This document shows positions 54,549 through 64,000 of a stretch of DNA of 64,000 bases, in pieces (the stretch's first letter is position 1; the number at the start of each line of letters is the position of its first letter). This stretch comes from Lysobacter sp. GTDB lineage: Bacteria > Pseudomonadota > Gammaproteobacteria > Xanthomonadales > Xanthomonadaceae. The DNA is taken from positions 2,185,444-2,249,443 of the forward strand of contig JABFRN010000001.1 in NCBI GenBank assembly GCA_013141175.1, in the 5' to 3' direction. A program made the translations under genes and the position numbers. A model generated the notes under the pieces. That model was not told the origin of the DNA. It saw nothing but the letters and a program-made list of their open reading frames with translations, and made no database searches.

Positions 54549-54953
54549 ATGAAGACCGAACAAGATGCTTTCAGCGAGCGCCTCCGCGCCGCATTGCGCC
54601 AAGCCGGCACGAGCGAGAGTCCGGCCGAACTCGTCAAACTGCTCGCCCGTTTCGGTGGCGAGCCGGTATCGCAGCAGGCCATTCCCGGCTGGCTCAATGG
54701 CCGTGCCATGCCCCGTCAGGCCAATCTTCGCGCCTTGGCGAAGATGCTGTCGATCGAGCCGCAACAATTGCAGTACGGCGACGACAAGCGGGTGCGGGAG
54801 AGTCGCGGCGAGTGGCGGATGAATCCCCACGACCAGCTCGCGATCGAAACCTTCCTCAAGCTGTCTGCATCGCAACGCAAGCTGGTGCGCAGCCTGATCG
54901 AGGAGTTGTCGAAATATCAGGCACCCGCAAAGCCGGCGAAACGCGGACGTTGA
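54549..54953 (+). CDS. XRE-like HTH regulator (tandem paralogue 2)
   Basis: A 134-residue duplicate of the preceding regulator, with the same HTH (EPVSQQAIPGWLNGRAMPRQ) and the same C-terminal helical region, ending in a lysine-rich tail. The 104 bases between the stops and starts carry a duplicated promoter. It ends 13 bases from the convergent purD stop. Such paired repressors are common in the group; the targets are unknown. Confidence 0.8.
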   Translation: MKTEQDAFSERLRAALRQAGTSESPAELVKLLARFGGEPVSQQAIPGWLNGRAMPRQANLRALAKMLSIEPQQLQYGDDKRVRESRGEWRMNPHDQLAIETFLKLSASQRKLVRSLIEELSKYQAPAKPAKRGR

Positions 54954-54966
54954 TTCCGGGCGCGGC

Positions 54967-56253
54967 TCAGGCCTCGCGCGCTATCGCGCGCCAACCGATG
55001 TCGTGGCGATGGAATTCGCCGGGCCAGGAAATGTTTTCCATCGCCGCATAGGCCCCGCGCTGCGCATCCGCCACCGTGGCGCCCAGCGCGCAGACGCAGA
55101 GCACGCGACCGCCGCTGGTGACGACGTTGCGATCATCGTCGAGCCGCGTGCCGGCGTGGAAGACCTTGGTGCCCGCAGCCTGCGGCACGGATAGTCCCCG
55201 GATGACATCGCCGGTCTTCGGCGTATCGGGATAGTGCGCCGCTGCCATGACGACGCCCAACGACGGCTGCGGGTTCCAGCGCGCTTCGACCGCGTGCAGC
55301 CGCTCGTCGATGGCCGCTTCGACCAGATCCAGCAGATCCGAGTCCAATCTCAGCATCACCGGCTGCGTTTCCGGATCGCCGAAGCGCACGTTGAATTCGA
55401 TCACTTTCGGCATGCCGGCCGCGTCGATCATCAGCCCTGCATAGAGAAAACCGGTGAACGGCACGCCATCGGCGGCCATGCCGCGCACGGTCGGTTCGAC
55501 GACTTCGCGCATGACGCGTGCATGCACCTCGGGCGTCACCACCGGCGCGGGCGAATACGCGCCCATGCCACCGGTGTTCGGCCCGGTGTCGCCGTCGCCC
55601 ACGCGCTTGTGGTCCTGCGATGTGGCCATCGGCAGCGCGGTGACGCCGTCCACCATCGAGATGAAACTCGCCTCCTCGCCGTCGAGGAATTCCTCGATGA
55701 CCACCCGCGAACCGGCACTGCCGAACGCGTTGCCCGAAAGCATGTCGCGCACTGCGTCTTCGGCTTCCGGAAGCGTCATCGCCACGATCACGCCCTTGCC
55801 GGCGGCCAGGCCATCGGCCTTGACCACGATCGGCGCGCCTTTGCTGCGGACGTATTCGAGTGCCGCATCGACTTCGGTATGCACGGCGTAGTACGCAGTC
55901 GGGATGCCGTGGCGATCGAGGAAATCCTTCGCGAATGCCTTGCTGCCTTCGAGCTGCGCGGCGGCGGCGGTGGGGCCGAAGATGCGCAGGCCTTCGCTGC
56001 GGAAACGATCGACGACACCCGCGACCAGCGGTCCTTCGGGGCCGACCACGGTGACGGCGACACCTTCCGCGCGCACCAGCGCGACAAGGCCGTCGATATC
56101 GGTGGCCTTCACATCGACATTGCGGCACTTCGCCTCCGTCGCCGTGCCGGCGTTGCCCGGCGCGACCAGCACTTCGCCGACGCGCCCGGATTGCGCGAGT
56201 TTCCAGGCGAGGGCGTGTTCACGGCCGCCGGCGCCGATGACCAGGAGTTTCAT
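54967..56253 (-). CDS. purD: Phosphoribosylamine-glycine ligase (GAR synthetase)
   Basis: A 428-residue ATP-grasp enzyme joining phosphoribosylamine and glycine in purine synthesis. It starts MKLLVIGAGGREHALAWKLA; other marks are VVGPEGPLVAGVVD, VKADGLAAGKGVIVAMT, GDGDTGPNTGGMGAYSP and EFNVRFGDPETQPVMLRL. The length is normal. It lies behind purH and two other genes on the same strand, a variant of the purH-purD pair of gammaproteobacteria. Confidence 0.96.
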   Translation of the reverse strand: MKLLVIGAGGREHALAWKLAQSGRVGEVLVAPGNAGTATEAKCRNVDVKATDIDGLVALVRAEGVAVTVVGPEGPLVAGVVDRFRSEGLRIFGPTAAAAQLEGSKAFAKDFLDRHGIPTAYYAVHTEVDAALEYVRSKGAPIVVKADGLAAGKGVIVAMTLPEAEDAVRDMLSGNAFGSAGSRVVIEEFLDGEEASFISMVDGVTALPMATSQDHKRVGDGDTGPNTGGMGAYSPAPVVTPEVHARVMREVVEPTVRGMAADGVPFTGFLYAGLMIDAAGMPKVIEFNVRFGDPETQPVMLRLDSDLLDLVEAAIDERLHAVEARWNPQPSLGVVMAAAHYPDTPKTGDVIRGLSVPQAAGTKVFHAGTRLDDDRNVVTSGGRVLCVCALGATVADAQRGAYAAMENISWPGEFHRHDIGWRAIAREA

Positions 56254-56295
56254 GGGCAGATCGCTCGTGAGGAGGGCAGTGCGTTGAGGGTCGGA

Positions 56296-57105
56296 TCAGA
56301 AACCTTCGTCGCAGCCGTCGCGACGCAGCGCTTCGGCAGGGGCGCGATAGACGCCGTTGGCGAACGGGATCGGAATGCTGCGCGCGACTTTCTTGCCGCC
56401 GCGTTCGCCGGTCACCTTCACGACGAGATCGTAGAAACCGTGGTGGTAGCGGTGCTTGTCGGTGCGCAGCGTGCAATCGAGCGAGATCGATTGCTTGCGG
56501 CATGTGCGGTCTTCGGCTGGATCGCACGCGCCGGTGTTGCTCAGGTGCGTCGACACGGTGAGCATTTTCACGAAGCGATCGCTTTCCGCATGGTGCAGCG
56601 AGACGTTTTCGGTCGCCCAGCCCATGTTGGCGTATCCCGAGGTCAGCACGAACGCGGCGCGGCCGGGACCGATCTCGAAGAAGCGCACCTCCCCGGGCGT
56701 GCCCCAGCCGCCGGATTCGATGCCGCGCTCGCTTGCGCCGATGCGCGCCTGCGTCTGCGCGCCGCGCGGATCGAGCATCAGGAAGAGATCGACTTCACCG
56801 GATTGGGCATGACCGCCGTCCGCGAACGAGGTGCACACCGCCACGCGCCGGGGACCGGTGCTGCCCGCGCCGCTGTCGGCGCAGACTTTGCGCGATGTCG
56901 GCGCGATCTCTTCGCTGTCGTTGGCGATGGCAGCCGCCGGCCAATCGCCCTGCAGCGTCGCTTTTTCGCGATAGACCTCGCGCAGCAGGCGCAGGACCTC
57001 TGCGTCCGACACATGGCCGGGCGCCTGCGTCGTCAGTGCGAACGCGGGCGTTGCGAGAAGGATCGTGCCGTAGGCGAGCGAGAACACAACGGAGCGCGGA
57101 TGCAT
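56296..57105 (-). CDS. Secreted hypothetical protein between purH and purD
   Basis: A 269-residue protein from ATG 57105, with a signal peptide ending LLATPAFALT near residue 22. The mature part has several cysteines, an alpha/beta region and a stretch FFEIGPGRAAFVLTSGYANM. No family is recognised and there is no catalytic motif. The upstream frame stays open to 57138 but without a signal. It sits 42 bases before purD and is probably cotranscribed. Confidence 0.7.
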   Translation of the reverse strand: MHPRSVVFSLAYGTILLATPAFALTTQAPGHVSDAEVLRLLREVYREKATLQGDWPAAAIANDSEEIAPTSRKVCADSGAGSTGPRRVAVCTSFADGGHAQSGEVDLFLMLDPRGAQTQARIGASERGIESGGWGTPGEVRFFEIGPGRAAFVLTSGYANMGWATENVSLHHAESDRFVKMLTVSTHLSNTGACDPAEDRTCRKQSISLDCTLRTDKHRYHHGFYDLVVKVTGERGGKKVARSIPIPFANGVYRAPAEALRRDGCDEGF

Positions 57106-57134
57106 GCCATGGTTCCTGTGGGTTGTGGTGAGTG

Positions 57135-57647
57135 TCATGGTGCGACGGATCCGGGCAATTGCGCGACCTGCAGAGAGACCAGTTTGGTCCCGTCGGCCAC
57201 GCGTTGCCTGCCGACTTCCACGAATCCGAAGCGGAGGTGGAATGCGTTCGAGGCGGGATTGGGCGGATCGAGGTTGTATTCGCAGGCGACGATACCGATG
57301 CCCTCCGCCCGCGACCGCGAGAACAGGTCCTCGTAGAGAAGACGTCCGATGCCCTGTCCCGCGAAGGCGCCGTCGACCACGATCCGGTCGATATACACGA
57401 AATGCGGATAACGGCCGGCGAACCAGCCGAAGTTGTCGTTGGCGTATTCGGCGCCATCGCGCATCGAGAGCAGGAATCCGACGAGCCGGCCATCGGCCAG
57501 CGCGACACGGTGCTGGAACGCGAGCGTGTGCAACCGCTGCAGCCGATCGAGATCCATCGCGCTGGTTTCGCGCACGGCTGCAGCGTTGAGTTCGACGATG
57601 CGATCGAAGTCGGGTTCCTTCGCGTCTCGAATGAGGATCCGGGTCAT
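57135..57647 (-). CDS. GNAT-family N-acetyltransferase
   Basis: A 170-residue protein. The acetyl-CoA-binding motif A is YIDRIVVDGAFAGQGIGRLL near residues 85-105, with the Q/R-x-x-G-x-G/A pattern. Its N-terminus MTRILIRDAKEPDFDRIVEL is typical of the fold. The C-terminal FHLRFGFVEVGRQ matches motif B. It starts 13 bases after the purH stop. The substrate is unknown; small-molecule or protein acetylation are both possible. Confidence 0.88.
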   Translation of the reverse strand: MTRILIRDAKEPDFDRIVELNAAAVRETSAMDLDRLQRLHTLAFQHRVALADGRLVGFLLSMRDGAEYANDNFGWFAGRYPHFVYIDRIVVDGAFAGQGIGRLLYEDLFSRSRAEGIGIVACEYNLDPPNPASNAFHLRFGFVEVGRQRVADGTKLVSLQVAQLPGSVAP

Positions 57648-57660
57648 GCGTGTTCGTCGA

Positions 57661-59247
57661 TCAGTGCCGGAAATGCCGCACGCCCGTGAACACCATCGCG
57701 ATGCCGTGTTCGTCGGCGGCGGCGATCACTTCAGCGTCGCGCATCGAGCCGCCGGGCTGGATCACGGCTTCGATGCCGGCGTCTGCGGCGGCGTCGATAC
57801 CGTCGCGGAACGGAAAGAACGCATCGCTGGCCATCACCGAGCCGGGGACCACGAGGCCGGCATCGCCCGCTTTGATGCCGGCGATCCGCGCCGAGTACAC
57901 CCGGCTCATCTGGCCGGCGCCGACGCCAATGGTGTGCCGGTCCTTCGCATACACGATCGCATTGGACTTCACGTATTTCGCCACGCGCCAGGCGAACAGC
58001 AGGTCGCCGAGCTGTTCGGCGGTGGGCGCAAGCCGGGTCACTGTTTTCAGTTCGTCGACGGAGACCTCGCGGATGTCGGCGGTCTGCATCAGCAGGCCGG
58101 AGCCGACGCGCTTCACGTCGATGTTGTTGCGGCCGTCGCCGTGCGGGATGCGCAGCATGCGCACGTTGGCTTTCTTCTTCGCATAGGCCAGCGCGTCGTC
58201 GTCGTAGTCGGGTGCGATCAGCACTTCGACGAACTGGCGGTCGAGGATGGTTTTCGCGGTCGCGCCGTCGAGTTTGACGTTGAACGCGATGATGCCGCCG
58301 AACGCGGAAGTCGGGTCGGTGGCGTACGCCAGCTCGTAGGCCTGCGCGCAGTCCGTGCTTTCGGCGACGCCGCAAGGATTGGCGTGCTTGACGATGACGC
58401 AGGCCGGCGCTTCGAACTGGCGTACGCATTCCCACGCGGCGTCGGCGTCGCCCAGATTGTTGTAGCTCAGCGCCTTGCCCTGCAGTTGGGTGAATGTGGC
58501 GAGCGTGCCCGGCACCGGCCAGAGATCGCGGTAGAACGCGCCCTGCTGGTGCGGGTTTTCGCCGTAGCGCAGATCCATCACTTTGACGAAGTTGCTGTTG
58601 TTCTGCGCCGGGAACAGCGCAAGGCTGCCATCGTTCTGGATCGACGACAGATAGTTGCTGATGAACGCGTCGTACTGCGCCACGCGGTTGAACGCGGCGA
58701 CCGACAGCGCGAAACGGGTCTTCGCCGAAAGCGAACCCAGATTGGCGTTGAGCTCTTCGAGGATGCCGGCGTATTGCGCCGGGTCGGTGGCGACCGCGAC
58801 GCGCGCGAAGTTTTTCGCGGCGGATCTCAGCATCGCCGGGCCGCCGATGTCGATGTTCTCGATGATCTCGTCCATGGTGCTGTCCGGGTTCGCGGCGACC
58901 GCTTCGAACGGGTACAGGTTCAGCACCAGCAGGTCGATCGCGCCGATGCCGTGTTCGGCCATCACCACGTCGTCGATGCCGGCGCGGCCGAGCAGCCCGC
59001 CGTGGACCAGCGGATGCAGCGTCTTCACGCGGCCGTCCATCATTTCCGGGAAGCCGGTGAACTCGCTGACATCCCGCACCGGCAGGCCTGCTTCGCGAAT
59101 GGCCTTGGCGGTGCCGCCGGTGGACAGCAGTTCGACGTTGCGGGCGGCGAGGGCGCGGGCGAGGTCGAGCAGGCCGGTCTTGTCGGACACGGACAACAGC
59201 GCGCGACGGATCGTGACCGGGGCGCCGGGCAGGTGGTGAGAGGTCAT
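57661..59247 (-). CDS. purH: Bifunctional AICAR formyltransferase/IMP cyclohydrolase
   Basis: A 528-residue enzyme of the last two purine steps. The N-terminal cyclohydrolase domain (1-200) has [31 protein letters not shown] and GRVKTLHP. The C-terminal transformylase has [27 protein letters not shown] and [20 protein letters not shown] 59247 is used; an upstream TTG at 59259 is less likely. It follows fis by 58 bases, a conserved order in gammaproteobacteria. Confidence 0.96.
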   Translation of the reverse strand: MTSHHLPGAPVTIRRALLSVSDKTGLLDLARALAARNVELLSTGGTAKAIREAGLPVRDVSEFTGFPEMMDGRVKTLHPLVHGGLLGRAGIDDVVMAEHGIGAIDLLVLNLYPFEAVAANPDSTMDEIIENIDIGGPAMLRSAAKNFARVAVATDPAQYAGILEELNANLGSLSAKTRFALSVAAFNRVAQYDAFISNYLSSIQNDGSLALFPAQNNSNFVKVMDLRYGENPHQQGAFYRDLWPVPGTLATFTQLQGKALSYNNLGDADAAWECVRQFEAPACVIVKHANPCGVAESTDCAQAYELAYATDPTSAFGGIIAFNVKLDGATAKTILDRQFVEVLIAPDYDDDALAYAKKKANVRMLRIPHGDGRNNIDVKRVGSGLLMQTADIREVSVDELKTVTRLAPTAEQLGDLLFAWRVAKYVKSNAIVYAKDRHTIGVGAGQMSRVYSARIAGIKAGDAGLVVPGSVMASDAFFPFRDGIDAAADAGIEAVIQPGGSMRDAEVIAAADEHGIAMVFTGVRHFRH

Positions 59248-59305
59248 GAGCGGAGGCAAGGCGGGAAAGCGCGATTATAAGCGGTCCGCGCCACCGGGTC
59301 GGGAC

Positions 59306-59575
59306 TCAGCCGAGCCCGTAGTCCTTCAGTTTCTTGCGCAGGGTGGCGCGATGAATCCCGAGCATCGCCGCAGCGCGACTCTGGTTGCCGTCGCAATGCT
59401 CCAGCACTTCGGCGAACAGCGGAATCTCGAATTCGCGCAGCGCGATCTCGTACAGATTGGATGTGTCGGAACCGTTCAGGTCGCCGATGTAGCGGCGTAC
59501 GGAATTCGCGACATGATCGCGCAGCGGTGTGCGCGCAACAGAGCGGATGGCGGGTTCGTGGCGTTCGGCGTTCAA
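59306..59575 (-). CDS. fis: Fis-family nucleoid-associated regulator
   Basis: An 89-residue protein whose start appears to be TTG 59575, since no ATG lies in frame close upstream. The C-terminal part [37 protein letters not shown] is the classic Fis helix-turn-helix (positions about 53-89), and [13 protein letters not shown] is the preceding dimerisation helix. Fis shapes the chromosome and activates rRNA genes. Gene order prmA, zinc ribbon protein, fis, purH supports the call. The usual dusB is absent here. Confidence 0.9.
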   Translation of the reverse strand: MNAERHEPAIRSVARTPLRDHVANSVRRYIGDLNGSDTSNLYEIALREFEIPLFAEVLEHCDGNQSRAAAMLGIHRATLRKKLKDYGLG

Positions 59576-59828
59576 GCACGGTCTCTCAGGTGGCGCGTCT
59601 TCGCATCGGCCCCATCCCTGGCCGCGTCCCGCCGCAGGGACGACGAGGGGGAATGAGTCTAGCGTGCGTTGTCGCCGGCTGCCACGACGAATCGTGGAAA
59701 ATCGCGGGTTCGAGGGTGTGTTTCCCGATGAATGGCAACGAGACCTGTGTCGTGGCGATGTTCCGCGCATGTCATGGCCGGACATGCGCCGCTTTCGCGT
59801 TTCCGCCGGCCGTGCGACACGTGCCTGT

Positions 59829-60764
59829 TCAGCGGAAACTGAAATCGTAAGCAACGATGCGCGCGGCCGGTTCGAGGATGTCCATCGCGACGGTCGCGCT
59901 TTCGCCACTTGCGAGTTCCGGCTGGCTGGGTGGACCGCCGAGATACTCTTCGGCGCGGAAACTGCGTTCGCCGGCGGGCCGGCCGTTGACATCGGACAAG
60001 GTCAACCGCAGTGACGGCCAAGGTTGCGACCATCGCGCATCGTTGCGGAACGTCGCCGATACGCGCAGTGCGCCGGGAATATCCGGATGCTGGCGCACAT
60101 CGCGCTGCAGCAGCGTGAAAGCGGCGGGTTCGCGCCACGGCGGCAGCTCGCAGCGCAGCGCCTTGCACACCGCATTCAAGACCGGGCGCCACTGCGGATC
60201 GGCGGCCAAACGCGCGCGATCTGCGAGCAACCATTGCAGCCCAAGCAGCAGTGCGAGCATCGCCGCGATTGCGGGCAGCCAGCGTTCGCGCGGGCTTGCC
60301 GGCGTGCCGCCGGCGCCGCGCACGAAACTCGGCGCGTTGCGCGACCTGCGATTCCCCGGTGCGACCGCAGCAGCGGCGACAGGCACCGCTGCGCCAGCCG
60401 CCGGTTCGGCGACAGCCGGTGCGACGACTTCGGCGCCGCGTTCTTCTTCTCTGTCGAGGGCATCATCGAACGCGTCTTCGCTGGGGGGCGTTTCCGCTTC
60501 GATCCCGTTCGCGATATCGTCGGGAGCATCGGGATCCGCCGCTTCGCGAAACGCGTCGCGCACGGTTGCTTTTTCTTCGGCCGCGTCGTCGGCGCGCGAT
60601 TCCAACAGGTCACCAAGATCGATCGGCAACGGTGCCGTGTCGTCGTCTTCGACGGTGGCATCGCGGCGCAACAGGCTCATGCACTGCGGGCAATGCGTGG
60701 GCGGCAGGTCGGTGACCGGATCGGTTGCGACCAGCGTGCGGCAATAGGGGCAGTTGATGAACAT
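59829..60764 (-). CDS. DUF3426/MJ0042-type zinc ribbon membrane protein
   Basis: A 311-residue protein. The N-terminal zinc ribbon reads [12 protein letters not shown] then [10 protein letters not shown] (two CxxC pairs). A long acidic, low-complexity linker follows (about 40-150), then one membrane helix ([19 protein letters not shown]) and a periplasmic DUF3426 domain with [18 protein letters not shown]. It lies 12 bases after the prmA stop. Its function is not established. Confidence 0.9.
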   Translation of the reverse strand: MFINCPYCRTLVATDPVTDLPPTHCPQCMSLLRRDATVEDDDTAPLPIDLGDLLESRADDAAEEKATVRDAFREAADPDAPDDIANGIEAETPPSEDAFDDALDREEERGAEVVAPAVAEPAAGAAVPVAAAAVAPGNRRSRNAPSFVRGAGGTPASPRERWLPAIAAMLALLLGLQWLLADRARLAADPQWRPVLNAVCKALRCELPPWREPAAFTLLQRDVRQHPDIPGALRVSATFRNDARWSQPWPSLRLTLSDVNGRPAGERSFRAEEYLGGPPSQPELASGESATVAMDILEPAARIVAYDFSFR

Positions 60765-60776
60765 GGCGTTATTCGA

Positions 60777-61730
60777 TCACGGAGCGCGTGCGCCGTCGTC
60801 GATGCGGCTGCCATCGATGCGGCGGCCATCGATACGCACCCAGTCGCCTTCGCGGGTGACGTTCAGAGCGTCGAACCACGCACCGTAGCGTGTCAACAAT
60901 GCGTCCTCCTGTCCGACCAGGATGCCCGACAGCGCGATGCGGCCACCCGGGGCCACGCGCGCGGCGAGCGTGCCGGCCAGTGCATCGAGCGCCGATGCCA
61001 GGATGTTGGCGACGACGATCGGATGGACGGCGGGCGGTTCGTCGCCAGGCAGATGCACCGAGATCCGCGCGCCGACACCATTGCGTTCGGCGTTGTCGTG
61101 GGTGGCGAGAATCGCTTGCGGATCGTTGTCGACGCCGATGGCGCGGCTGGCGCCGAGCTTCAATGCGGCCAGCGCAAGAATGCCGCTGCCGCAGCCGAAA
61201 TCGAGCACGGTGCGACCCTGCAGTTCGCCGCGCGCGGCGAGGTCGTCCAGCCATTGCAGGCACAAAGAAGTGGTCGGGTGCGTGCCCGAGCCGAAGGCCA
61301 GGCCGGGATCGAGCCGGATCACCGCAGCGTCTGCGCCGTCGGCGCCCTCCGGCAGTTCGTGGTTCCACGGCACGATCCAGGTGCGTGCGCCGAAATGCAG
61401 CGGCACGTACTGGTCCATCCATGCCCGCTCCCAGTCCTGGTCCTCGACTTTGCGGAAACCGGCTTGCGACCAGTCCAGTCCGGGGTCGAACGCGTCCAGC
61501 GCGGCGAGCAGCAGCAGCGGGTCGGCATCGGCATCGAACAGCGCCGACAGCGCCACTTCGCCCCAGATCGGCATCTCGCCGACGCCGGGTTCCAGGATCG
61601 CGCGCTCATTCGGCGTCTCGGCATCCGCGTCGAGCAGGGTCACCGCGAGCGCCCCGACATCCTCCAGCGCGTGCTCGTAGCGTGGCTGTTCGGATTCGCG
61701 GCAACGAAGGGAGAGTTCGAGATAGGGCAT
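60777..61730 (-). CDS. prmA: Ribosomal protein L11 methyltransferase
   Basis: A 317-residue enzyme that trimethylates L11. The N-terminal substrate-binding domain is followed by the SAM-binding motif [20 protein letters not shown] and the downstream [15 protein letters not shown]. The stretch [20 protein letters not shown] is characteristic of PrmA. ATG 61730 is preceded by weak purines. A duplicated C-terminal tail ([16 protein letters not shown]) adds a few residues beyond the usual end. Confidence 0.94.
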   Translation of the reverse strand: MPYLELSLRCRESEQPRYEHALEDVGALAVTLLDADAETPNERAILEPGVGEMPIWGEVALSALFDADADPLLLLAALDAFDPGLDWSQAGFRKVEDQDWERAWMDQYVPLHFGARTWIVPWNHELPEGADGADAAVIRLDPGLAFGSGTHPTTSLCLQWLDDLAARGELQGRTVLDFGCGSGILALAALKLGASRAIGVDNDPQAILATHDNAERNGVGARISVHLPGDEPPAVHPIVVANILASALDALAGTLAARVAPGGRIALSGILVGQEDALLTRYGAWFDALNVTREGDWVRIDGRRIDGSRIDDGARAP

Positions 61731-61857
61731 GGCGGCAGGGGGCAGTCGACGAACGGCGGACAGGGACAGCTTACCGGACACCGGAAGCGGGCATCGGTCC
61801 GGACCCGACAGAGACGGCGGTGCTACGATTCCATCGATCCAAAGTCCGGAGCCGTCC

Positions 61858-63483
61858 ATGCGCATTGTTCGCACGTGCTTGTTGACTGTGTTCGCACTGA
61901 CCTGCGGCATGCAGGTCGATGCCGCCCGCCGCATGGACGCGTCCTCCGCCAAGTCGGCCGCTGAAGCACCGCAGCTCATTATCGGCCGATTGGAGCTGGA
62001 GTGGGGCGACCCCGACGCGCAGGCCAAGGCCAGCGATGGGCCCGGTGGTCAGTTCCGCGCGACCCTGGTCGACGATGCCGGCGTGCGTCGTGCGCTCGAC
62101 ACCGCGCAGGCGCTGCAAGCCGCCGAGGATCTGTATGCGCTCTACGGCCGTCGCATCGCGGTCTCGACCGTGCCGGTTGCGGCGAAGTCGAGCGGTGTGC
62201 GAGGTTCTCAGCCTCGTGCATCACGGGTCGGCGCCCGGCGCATCGATGCCATCGTGCCGATCGACGATCTTGCGCCGGCAGCCATGTCCGGTCGCGCCCG
62301 TTCCGTCGCGCAGAGCGCCGAGGCGGTCGCCGGTGTCACCAGTTGGGTGACGCTGATGTGCAAGTTCAACGATATCGTCACCGAGCAGAAGACACTGGCT
62401 TTTTTCCAGTCGCAGTACGGTGGCGCCATCGGCCAGTTGGATCACTATTGGCAGGAAGTGTCCTACGGCAAGATCAATCTTGCCGGCAGCGATGCCTACG
62501 GTTGGGCCACGCTGCCGCTGCCGCGCGGCGATTACGTCACCACCGATGCCAACGGCAAGACCACCGCGGACCTCAGCAAGCTGTTCCAGGACTGCACCGC
62601 TGCGCACGACGCCGCTGTCGACTTCGCGATCAACGGCGGTGTGCAGGGCGTCAACATGATGTTCAACGGCGACCTCGACGGCTACGCCTGGGGCGGCAGC
62701 CGCTGTGCGACGCTCGATGGCATCAACAAATGCTGGAGTACCACGTGGAATCCGCCGTGGTCGTTCGGCAACCTCGCGCCGCTGTCGCACGAAATGGGTC
62801 ATGCCTACGGCCTGCCGCACGCCAACAACTCCGACAACGATTCCGACCCCTACGACAATACGTGGGATGTGATGAGCGACAGTTGGAACAACGGCGTGCC
62901 CAACGCGACCTACGGCACGCTGCCGAAACATATCAACATCTACTCGCGCAATCGCCTGGGCTGGGTTGTCGATGCGCGCAAACTCACCGTGACCGCCGGT
63001 GCGCCGGCGCGTTCGATCACGATCGATCGCGCCAGCCTGGCCGGTTCGGCGAATCGACAGATGCTGATCCTCAACTATCCCGATCAGGCCAACCGTTACT
63101 ACACCCTCGAAGTGCGCAAGCGCGGCGGCAATTACGAGAATCGCCTGGCCGGCGATGCGGTGATCGTCCATGAAGTGCAGACCTCCCGGAAAGAGCCGTC
63201 CTGGAGCATGGATGCCGATACGCCGCCGGCCAACCGCGCCAACAACGAAGGCAGCATGTTCAAGGTCGGTGAAACGTGGGTGTCGTCCGACTACGCGTTT
63301 CGCGTCACGGTGGACTCGCAGACTGCCGAGGGGTTCGTCGTCACCGTGCGTCCCGGCCCGCGCAAGAGCCTGCCCGGGCAACACGTGTCGGCGCCGGGCA
63401 CCGCAAAGCCTGCTTCAGCCGCGACGCCAGCCGCCGATCACCGCGGGACACGCGGGATCGTGGGGCCCGCAGGCCGCCGCTGA
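61858..63483 (+). CDS. Secreted M6-like metzincin metalloprotease
   Basis: A 541-residue protein with a signal peptide ending MQVDAA near residue 22. Residues about 25-155 are probably a propeptide. The catalytic motif is [16 protein letters not shown] (HExxHxxGxxH), with the Met-turn in WDVMSDSW. Catalytic-domain segments such as [13 protein letters not shown] resemble M6 or similar immune-inhibitor proteases. A C-terminal beta domain and a proline/alanine-rich tail follow. It is divergent from prmA. It is unrelated in the propeptide to the metzincin at 46322-47593. Confidence 0.85.
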   Translation: MRIVRTCLLTVFALTCGMQVDAARRMDASSAKSAAEAPQLIIGRLELEWGDPDAQAKASDGPGGQFRATLVDDAGVRRALDTAQALQAAEDLYALYGRRIAVSTVPVAAKSSGVRGSQPRASRVGARRIDAIVPIDDLAPAAMSGRARSVAQSAEAVAGVTSWVTLMCKFNDIVTEQKTLAFFQSQYGGAIGQLDHYWQEVSYGKINLAGSDAYGWATLPLPRGDYVTTDANGKTTADLSKLFQDCTAAHDAAVDFAINGGVQGVNMMFNGDLDGYAWGGSRCATLDGINKCWSTTWNPPWSFGNLAPLSHEMGHAYGLPHANNSDNDSDPYDNTWDVMSDSWNNGVPNATYGTLPKHINIYSRNRLGWVVDARKLTVTAGAPARSITIDRASLAGSANRQMLILNYPDQANRYYTLEVRKRGGNYENRLAGDAVIVHEVQTSRKEPSWSMDADTPPANRANNEGSMFKVGETWVSSDYAFRVTVDSQTAEGFVVTVRPGPRKSLPGQHVSAPGTAKPASAATPAADHRGTRGIVGPAGRR

Positions 63484-63846
63484 GCTGTCCAGAAAACGGT
63501 TCCAGCGCTGTTTTCGCGTGGCTGCATGCCGGACGGATCCGGCGATGCGCAGCTCGCAGCGTGCCATCGGGGAGGGGTCGGCTACCAGCGTCGGCGGCTC
63601 GCCCCCATGACTTTCTGAATGCCGAAGAGGCGTATCCGGGCATGCCATCGAGCCCGATCCGGTTCCGGGGCGGGTCTTCGCCCGCGATCCCGTCGCACAT
63701 GGGCATCGATTGATGCGCCCGATGATGATGATACCGTCGAACTGCCCGGGGGGATTCCTGGACGGGCGTCGAATCGTTAGCCCCGCTGCACAGACGCGTG
63801 CAGCGTTGCTAATGCCATTGTTGCGGAATATATCAAGGAGAAACCC
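63484..63846. other. Intergenic region, nothing recognised
   Basis: These 363 bases separate the metalloprotease from the last gene. I see no gene; a weak GAAAAC/GTTTTC hairpin follows the protease stop. The promoter of the next gene probably lies at the right end. Confidence 0.5.
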
Positions 63847-64000
63847 ATGTTGAAGTATTCGTCTTATCAGCGTTTTCTGTCCGTCGCCGTCCTGCTCTGC
63901 GCGTTGATCGCGAGCCCGTTCGCGAGTGCTGCGTGCGGTTGCCCAGCCGATATCCATGGTTCGCCCACATTGGGCGGGAATGGGCTGGGCGAATCGTTCC
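63847..64000 (+). CDS. N-terminus of a secreted protein (3' end outside window)
   Basis: ATG 63847 has AGGAG at optimal distance and opens a frame that runs off the window after 51 codons. The start encodes a signal peptide (FLSVAVLLCALIASPFASA), then ACGCPADIHG. Two cysteines follow cleavage directly. The rest is missing, so the function is unknown. Confidence 0.75.
   Translation, partial: MLKYSSYQRFLSVAVLLCALIASPFASAACGCPADIHGSPTLGGNGLGESF

Noticed and set aside
57594-59280. Long plus-strand frame opposite purH
   Set aside because: Shadow of purH; no family features and histidine/arginine/valine-rich composition.

Overview
The window is about 64 kb of high-GC DNA from a gammaproteobacterium of the Xanthomonadaceae/Lysobacteraceae (a Lysobacter-, Luteimonas- or Xanthomonas-like organism). 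This rests on gene content, not on a database search: proteins ending in the XVIPCD signal of the Xanthomonadales bacteria-killing type IV secretion system, the order prmA-(zinc ribbon protein)-fis-purH-purD, and long inverted repeats built on an AAAGAAAGTAAC core. No secretion apparatus genes lie in the window.

Layout. 1-5.1 kb: end of hmgA, three cation antiporters (CaCA, NhaA, NhaD) and an epimerase-like protein. 5.2-5.85 kb: a 640-bp inverted repeat. 5.9-12.5 kb: secreted and lipoprotein genes, a DMT permease, an Mpo1-like protein, purC, a J-domain protein and an outer membrane barrel. 12.7-16.2 kb: rpe, a lipid kinase and trpE with a possible leader peptide. 16.3-20.1 kb: two paralogous HExxH/XVIPCD effectors with one candidate immunity lipoprotein. 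20.3-26.5 kb: SLC13 permease, trmB, a BrnT-type toxin pair, thiG/thiS and a GDSL autotransporter. 26.6-31.1 kb: tRNA-Gly(CCC), then a lower-GC island with a regulator, an N6-adenine methylase and a PD-(D/E)xK nuclease. 31.3-37.2 kb: two direct repeats enclosing a frameshifted PIN/XVIPCD effector, three small genes and an HTH gene. 36.3-40.8 kb: a tightly coupled five-gene minus-strand operon (GH3-like ligase, membrane lipid-kinase-like protein, P-loop kinase, ArgRS-like protein, unknown). 41.2-44.5 kb: rimK-like gene and a two-component system. 44.6-45.2 kb: second copy of the long inverted repeat. 45.3-51.4 kb: ilvE, a metzincin, small membrane proteins and an MFS-PlsC fusion. 51.7-55 kb: a degenerate type III restriction (Res-like) protein divergent from two duplicated HTH regulators. 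55-64 kb: purD, purH, fis, prmA, a second metzincin and a truncated secreted protein.

How it fits together. Housekeeping genes (purine, tryptophan, branched-chain and thiamine pathways, tRNA and ribosomal protein methylation) are interrupted by accessory blocks for competition (XVIPCD effectors, toxin pair) and defence (methylase/nuclease locus, Res-like protein). The least explained block is the GH3/ArgRS-like operon, which looks biosynthetic. Its last two genes were duplicated around the effector cassette, and the far copy has decayed.
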